From: an uncultured Lysobacteraceae bacterium
GTDB lineage: Bacteria; Pseudomonadota; Gammaproteobacteria; Xanthomonadales; Rhodanobacteraceae
DNA: 9,490 nucleotides
Assembly (NCBI GenBank): GCA_946480705.1
Contig: CAMLLF010000098.1
Span: 1 to 9,490, forward strand
Reading direction: 5' to 3'
Shown here: piece after piece, positions 6,104-9,490 of the stretch
How the letters are laid out: each line of letters opens with the position of its first letter
Numbering within the stretch: position 1 is the stretch's first letter
Program-made: the position numbers and the translations under genes
Notes under the pieces: model-generated
What the model was told of the DNA's origin: nothing
What the model saw: only the letters and a program-made list of their open reading frames with translations
Databases searched by the model: none

Positions 6104-6139
6104 TTCCGGCGCATTTCCGGCGCCGTTCCGTGGTATGCT
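6104..6139 (+). promoter_or_regulatory. gyrA promoter with extended -10 and phased TTCCG repeats
   Basis: TGG-TATGCT gives an extended -10 (TG at 6131-6132, hexamer 6134-6139), placing the transcription start near 6146 and leaving a 5' leader of about 66 bases before gyrA. No good -35 exists at 17-base spacing, consistent with an extended -10 promoter. Immediately upstream, TTCCGGCGC occurs at 6104-6112 and 6115-6123, and TTCCG again at 6126-6130. The three copies are exactly 11 bases apart, on one face of the helix. Confidence 0.6.
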
Positions 6140-6211
6140 CGCGCGTTATTTCGGCGCCCGTCCGCACCGGCCGGGCCGCATGGCAGCAAGCGTCAGAACC
6201 CTGGAATCCCG

Positions 6212-8869
6212 ATGGCGGAACTAGCCAAAGAAGTCATACGCGTCAATATCGAAGACGAGATGCGGCAGAGCTACCTCGATTACGCCATGAGCGTGATCGT
6301 CGGCCGCGCCCTGCCGGACGTTCGCGACGGTCTGAAACCGGTGCATCGCCGCGTGCTGTTCGGCATGTACGAAGTCAACAACTTCTGGAATCGCCCGTAC
6401 GTCAAATGCGCCCGCATCGTCGGCGACGTCATGGGTAAATACCATCCGCACGGCGACTCCTCGATCTACGACACGCTCGTGCGCATGGCGCAGGACTTCT
6501 CGCTGCGCTATCCGCTGGTCGACGGCCAGGGCAACTTCGGTTCGATCGACGGCGACGCCGCCGCGGCGATGCGCTACACCGAATGCCGCCTCGACCGCAT
6601 CGCTTCCGAACTCACCGCGGACATCGACAAGGAAACCGTCGATTTCCAGCCGAACTACGACGAAAAGGAATTCGAGCCGACGGTCCTGCCGACGCGCGTT
6701 CCGAACCTGCTCGTCAACGGCTCCGCCGGCATCGCCGTCGGCATGGCGACGAACATTCCGCCGCACAATCTCACCGAAGTCATCGATGCGACGGTCGCGC
6801 TGATCGACGATCCGTCGCTCGGCATCGAAGACCTGATGCGCTTCGTCGTCGGTCCGGACTTCCCGACCGCCGGCATCATCAACGGCGCTTCCGGCATTGT
6901 GGAAGCGTATAGAACCGGGCGCGGCCGCATCCTGATCCGCGCCAAGACCGAGATCGAGACCGAAGCCAACGGCCGCGAGACGATCGTGGTCACCGAGCTG
7001 CCGTACCAGGTCAACAAGGCCCGCCTGATCGAGAAGATCGCCGAGCTGCACAAGGAAAAGAAGATCGAAGGCATCGCTCCCGACGGCCTGCGCGACGAGT
7101 CCGACAAGGACGGCATGCGCATCGTCATCGAAGTGCGCAAGGACACGATGGCCGACGTGCTGCTGAACAATCTGTTCCAGCAGACCCAGCTGCAGGTCAC
7201 CTTCGGCATCAACATGGTCGCGCTGGTCGACGGCCAGCCCCGTCTGCTGAGCCTCAAGGAAATCCTCGAGGCGTTCATCCGTCATCGCCGCGAAGTCGTC
7301 ACGCGGCGCACGATCTTCGAACTGCGCAAGGCGCGCGCCCGCGCGCACATCCTCGAAGGCCTGACCGTCGCGCTCGCGAACATCGACGAGATGATCGAGC
7401 TCATCAAGACGTCGGAATCGCCGCAGGTCGCGCGCGAGCGCATGCTGGCCAAGCGCTGGGAGCCGGGCCTCGTGCGCGCGCTGCTCGACGCCGCGGGCGC
7501 CGACGCGTCGCGTCCGGAAGATCTCGATCCGAACGCAGGACTGCGCGCGGACGGCTACCAGCTGTCCGAGGTGCAGGCGAAGGAAATCCTCGAGATGCGC
7601 CTGAACCGCCTGACCGGGCTGGAACAGGACAAGCTCACCGATGAATACAGGCAGCTGCTCACGGCGATCCAGGGTCTCATCGAGATCCTGTCCGATCCGG
7701 CCGTGCTGCTCGCGCTGATCCGCGGCGAACTCGTCGAGATCCGGGACGCCTACGGCGATGCGCGCCGCACGGTGATCCAGCACAGCCAGGAAGACCTCGA
7801 CGTGCTGGACCTGATCGAGCCCGAAGACGTCGTCGTCACGCTGTCGCACACCGGCTACGTGAAGCGCCAGCCGATCAGCACGTATCGCGCGCAGCGCCGC
7901 GGCGGCAAGGGCCGCTCGGCGACGGCGGTCAAGGAAGAAGACTTCGTCGCGCAGGTCTGGATCGTCAACACGCACGACACGCTGCTGACGTTCACGAGCG
8001 CGGGCCGCGTGTTCTGGCAGAAGGTCTACCAGATTCCCGACGCGGGCCCGAACTCGCGCGGCAAGCCGATCGTGAACCTGCTGCCGCTCGAACCGGACGA
8101 AAAGATCCAGGCCGTGCAGTCGGTGCGCGAATTCCCGGTGGACCGCTACGTGTTCTTCGCGACGCGCCAGGGCACGGTCAAGAAGACCTCGCTCGCCGAC
8201 TACTCGCGCCCGCGCACGAACGGCATCCGCGCGATCGATCTCGACGAAGGCGACGGCCTCGTCGGCGTCGCGCTGACCGACGGCACGCGCGATGTGCTGA
8301 TGTTCGCGTCCAACGGCAAGGCCGTGCGCTTCGCCGAGGACGAGGTGCGCCCGATGGGCCGCGTCGCTCACGGCGTGCGCGGCATGCGGCTGACCGACGG
8401 TGCCGAGGTCGTCTCGCTGATCGCCGTCGACGGCGAAGGCGACATCCTCACGGCGACCGAGCGCGGCTACGGCAAGCGCACGCCGCTGGAGGAATACCCG
8501 CGCAAGGGCCGCGGTACGCAGGGCGTCATCGCGATCCAGTGTTCGGGCCGCAACGGCGCGCTCGTGGCGGCGGTGCAGCTCGACGACGCGCACGAGCTCA
8601 TGCTCGTGTCGAACCAGGGCACGCTCGTGCGCACGCGCGCGGCCGAGATCGCGCGCGTCGGCCGCAACACGCAGGGCGTCACGCTGATCCGCCTGCCGGA
8701 CAGCGAGGCGCTGACGAGCGTGGTCGGTCTTGCCGCGATCGTCGGCGACGACGACGTCGACGCGGACGACGCGAGCGGCAGCGATGCGTCCGTCAGCCCG
8801 GCCGACGCACCGCCGGAAACACCGGCCGCGGACAGCGACGCATCGTCCGATGGTTCGCCGGTCGACTGA
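6212..8869 (+). CDS. gyrA: DNA gyrase subunit A
   Basis: The 885-residue GyrA subunit of DNA gyrase (A2B2 with GyrB), which breaks and rejoins DNA to introduce negative supercoils using ATP bound by GyrB. Length and sequence fit gammaproteobacterial GyrA throughout. The N-terminal breakage-reunion domain has [20 protein letters not shown], the catalytic tyrosine Tyr122 in AMRYTE, and the quinolone-resistance region [12 protein letters not shown]. Ser83 and Asp87, in E. coli numbering that coincides here, are the susceptible-type residues. The C-terminal beta-pinwheel starts near residue 540 and carries an intact GyrA box QRRGGKG at 561-567, needed for DNA wrapping. The last 40 residues (846-885) hold 13 acidic and no basic residues and look disordered, like the acidic tail that tunes supercoiling in E. 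coli. The ATG at 6212 starts the conserved [17 protein letters not shown] and has only a weak ribosome site. It has its own promoter and a strong terminator, so it is probably monocistronic. Confidence 0.98.
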   Translation: MAELAKEVIRVNIEDEMRQSYLDYAMSVIVGRALPDVRDGLKPVHRRVLFGMYEVNNFWNRPYVKCARIVGDVMGKYHPHGDSSIYDTLVRMAQDFSLRYPLVDGQGNFGSIDGDAAAAMRYTECRLDRIASELTADIDKETVDFQPNYDEKEFEPTVLPTRVPNLLVNGSAGIAVGMATNIPPHNLTEVIDATVALIDDPSLGIEDLMRFVVGPDFPTAGIINGASGIVEAYRTGRGRILIRAKTEIETEANGRETIVVTELPYQVNKARLIEKIAELHKEKKIEGIAPDGLRDESDKDGMRIVIEVRKDTMADVLLNNLFQQTQLQVTFGINMVALVDGQPRLLSLKEILEAFIRHRREVVTRRTIFELRKARARAHILEGLTVALANIDEMIELIKTSESPQVARERMLAKRWEPGLVRALLDAAGADASRPEDLDPNAGLRADGYQLSEVQAKEILEMRLNRLTGLEQDKLTDEYRQLLTAIQGLIEILSDPAVLLALIRGELVEIRDAYGDARRTVIQHSQEDLDVLDLIEPEDVVVTLSHTGYVKRQPISTYRAQRRGGKGRSATAVKEEDFVAQVWIVNTHDTLLTFTSAGRVFWQKVYQIPDAGPNSRGKPIVNLLPLEPDEKIQAVQSVREFPVDRYVFFATRQGTVKKTSLADYSRPRTNGIRAIDLDEGDGLVGVALTDGTRDVLMFASNGKAVRFAEDEVRPMGRVAHGVRGMRLTDGAEVVSLIAVDGEGDILTATERGYGKRTPLEEYPRKGRGTQGVIAIQCSGRNGALVAAVQLDDAHELMLVSNQGTLVRTRAAEIARVGRNTQGVTLIRLPDSEALTSVVGLAAIVGDDDVDADDASGSDASVSPADAPPETPAADSDASSDGSPVD

Positions 8870-8889
8870 CCTTCACGACGTCCGGAATG

Positions 8890-8921
8890 AAAAACCCGCG
8901 GCTTTCGCCGCGGGTTTTTTT
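8890..8921. terminator. Bidirectional intrinsic terminator between gyrA and the peroxiredoxin gene
   Basis: The stem CCCGCGGC-TTTC-GCCGCGGG (8895-8914) is perfect. It is flanked by five A residues on the left (8890-8894) and seven T residues on the right (8915-8921). It lies 20 bases after the gyrA stop and 18 bases past the end of the converging peroxiredoxin gene, so it can end transcription from both sides. Confidence 0.95.
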
Positions 8922-8939
8922 GTCTGAGGGACCGGTGGC

Positions 8940-9422
8940 TCAGGCACCGAGCGTGTCGAGCATGGCCTGCGCGCTGGAAACCTTGAATTCGCCGGGCGAT
9001 TCGACGTTCAGCGCCTTGACGACGCCGTCCTCGGCATACAGCGCGAAGCGCTTGGAGCGCACGCCCATGCCGAACGCGCTCGCGTCCATTTCGAGGCCGA
9101 GCGCGCGGGCGAGGTTCGCATTGCCGTCGGCCAGCATGATGAGCTGCTCGGGCACGTTCTGGTCCTGAGCCCAGGCCTTCATGACGTAGGCGTCGTTGAC
9201 CGCCATGCAGGCGACGTCGATGCCGCGACTGTGGAACTTTTCGAAGTTCTCCACATAGCCGGGAAGGTGCTTGGCCGAGCAGGTCGGGGTGAACGCACCC
9301 GGCACCGAGAACAGCACGACCTTGCGGCCGGCGAAGATCTCGTCCGTGCTGATGGCCTGGACGCCGTCCTTGAGCACGTTGAGCGTGGCCGACGGAATGC
9401 GGGTGCCGACGGAAATGGTCAT
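8940..9422 (-). CDS. Peroxiredoxin, Prx5/type II (glutaredoxin- or thioredoxin-dependent)
   Basis: A 160-residue cytoplasmic thiol peroxidase that reduces hydrogen peroxide and organic hydroperoxides. It has the Prx5 active-site signature PGAFTPTCSAKHLP with the peroxidatic Cys48, and a second cysteine, Cys72 (IDVACMAVND), matching the second cysteine of plant type II peroxiredoxins. The VNDAYVMKAWA motif, and SKRFALYAEDGVVKALNVE with the conserved arginine region, complete the family pattern. Length is normal and no glutaredoxin domain is fused. The start at 9422 (MTISVGTRIP) is chosen because GAGG lies six bases upstream and family members begin here. An in-frame ATG at 9461 overlaps the likely -10 element and would add 13 unconserved residues. 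The electron donor (glutaredoxin/glutathione or thioredoxin) is not shown by the sequence. Convergent with gyrA across a shared terminator. Confidence 0.94.
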   Translation of the reverse strand: MTISVGTRIPSATLNVLKDGVQAISTDEIFAGRKVVLFSVPGAFTPTCSAKHLPGYVENFEKFHSRGIDVACMAVNDAYVMKAWAQDQNVPEQLIMLADGNANLARALGLEMDASAFGMGVRSKRFALYAEDGVVKALNVESPGEFKVSSAQAMLDTLGA

Positions 9423-9428
9423 GCGAAA

Positions 9429-9432
9429 CCTC
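9429..9432 (-). promoter_or_regulatory. Ribosome binding site that fixes the peroxiredoxin start
   Basis: The minus strand reads GAGG-TTTCGC-ATG, supporting initiation at 9422 rather than at the in-frame ATG at 9461. Confidence 0.7.
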
Positions 9433-9456
9433 GTTGCGGGGTGGGCGGAGACAGCG

Positions 9457-9462
9457 ATCATA
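9457..9462 (-). promoter_or_regulatory. Candidate -10 element of the peroxiredoxin gene
   Basis: TATGAT on the minus strand differs from the consensus at one base and would start transcription near 9450, about 28 bases before the ATG. The -35 position (about 9480-9486) shows no good match, and the window ends soon after, so an upstream activator site cannot be judged. Confidence 0.45.
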
Positions 9463-9490
9463 GCCCGGCCGAGTGCGGTTCGGCGTGTCG

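Noticed and set aside
6180..6224. Short ORF ([14 protein letters not shown]) overlapping the gyrA start
   Set aside because: It has no ribosome binding site in front, and its overlap with gyrA is easily explained by chance in a GC-rich leader.
6221..8593. 790-codon open frame on the minus strand opposite gyrA
   Set aside because: It lies wholly antisense to certain gyrA. Its residues (rich in Arg, Ala, Asp, Val, His) show no domain pattern, and such frames arise in GC-rich genes because stops are rare in the complementary frame.
1..9490. CRISPR arrays, tRNA or rRNA genes, insertion sequences, prophage attachment sites
   Set aside because: No regularly spaced repeats, no tRNA-like cloverleaf, no transposase motifs and no long direct or inverted repeats at element boundaries were seen; nearly all sequence is accounted for by genes.

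Overview
The window is GC-rich DNA with very dense coding. It looks like a gammaproteobacterial chromosome, most likely Xanthomonadales/Lysobacterales and perhaps a Dokdonella- or Rhodanobacter-like genus. The evidence is a gammaproteobacterial-type GyrA of 885 residues, a YncD/PqqU-type TonB receptor, and a secreted copper protein ending in an IFASNFE-like tail that I remember from secreted proteins of that order. The genus assignment is inference.

Layout. (1) Bases 2-1960 (+) hold the 3' nine-tenths of a TonB-dependent receptor closely resembling Escherichia coli YncD (PqqU), the outer-membrane receptor for pyrroloquinoline quinone. (2) Bases 1966-2388 (-) hold a small exported cupredoxin that converges on the receptor with only 5 bases between them. 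(3) Bases 2389-2633 are a divergent regulatory region rich in inverted repeats, including a perfect 7-5-7 palindrome, and it contains a possible 16-codon leader ORF. (4) Bases 2634-6043 (+) are a two-gene operon joined by an ATGA overlap. The first protein has an XRE-type helix-turn-helix followed by an ATPase-like domain whose Walker A lysine and Walker B acids are lost. The second is a 713-residue membrane protein with a type IV pilin-like domain between two transmembrane helices, then a cytoplasmic alpha/beta region, an intact AAA/STAND-like P-loop ATPase and a C-terminal winged helix. (5) Bases 6212-8869 (+) hold complete gyrA, with its own extended -10 promoter upstream and a strong bidirectional terminator downstream. 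(6) Bases 8940-9422 (-) hold a Prx5/type II peroxiredoxin that converges on gyrA through that shared terminator.

gyrA, the peroxiredoxin and the receptor are ordinary housekeeping or uptake genes. The unusual part is the two-gene operon. It pairs an active, membrane-anchored ATPase carrying a periplasmic pilin-like domain with a soluble, probably DNA-binding pseudo-ATPase that aligns with it domain for domain. The architecture suggests signalling from the envelope to DNA: the pilin-like domain would sense or bind something outside, and the ATPase pair would transmit this to the helix-turn-helix. The palindrome in the upstream divergent region is a natural candidate operator. A role in phage defence, pilus surveillance or DNA uptake is conceivable, but nothing in the window proves one.
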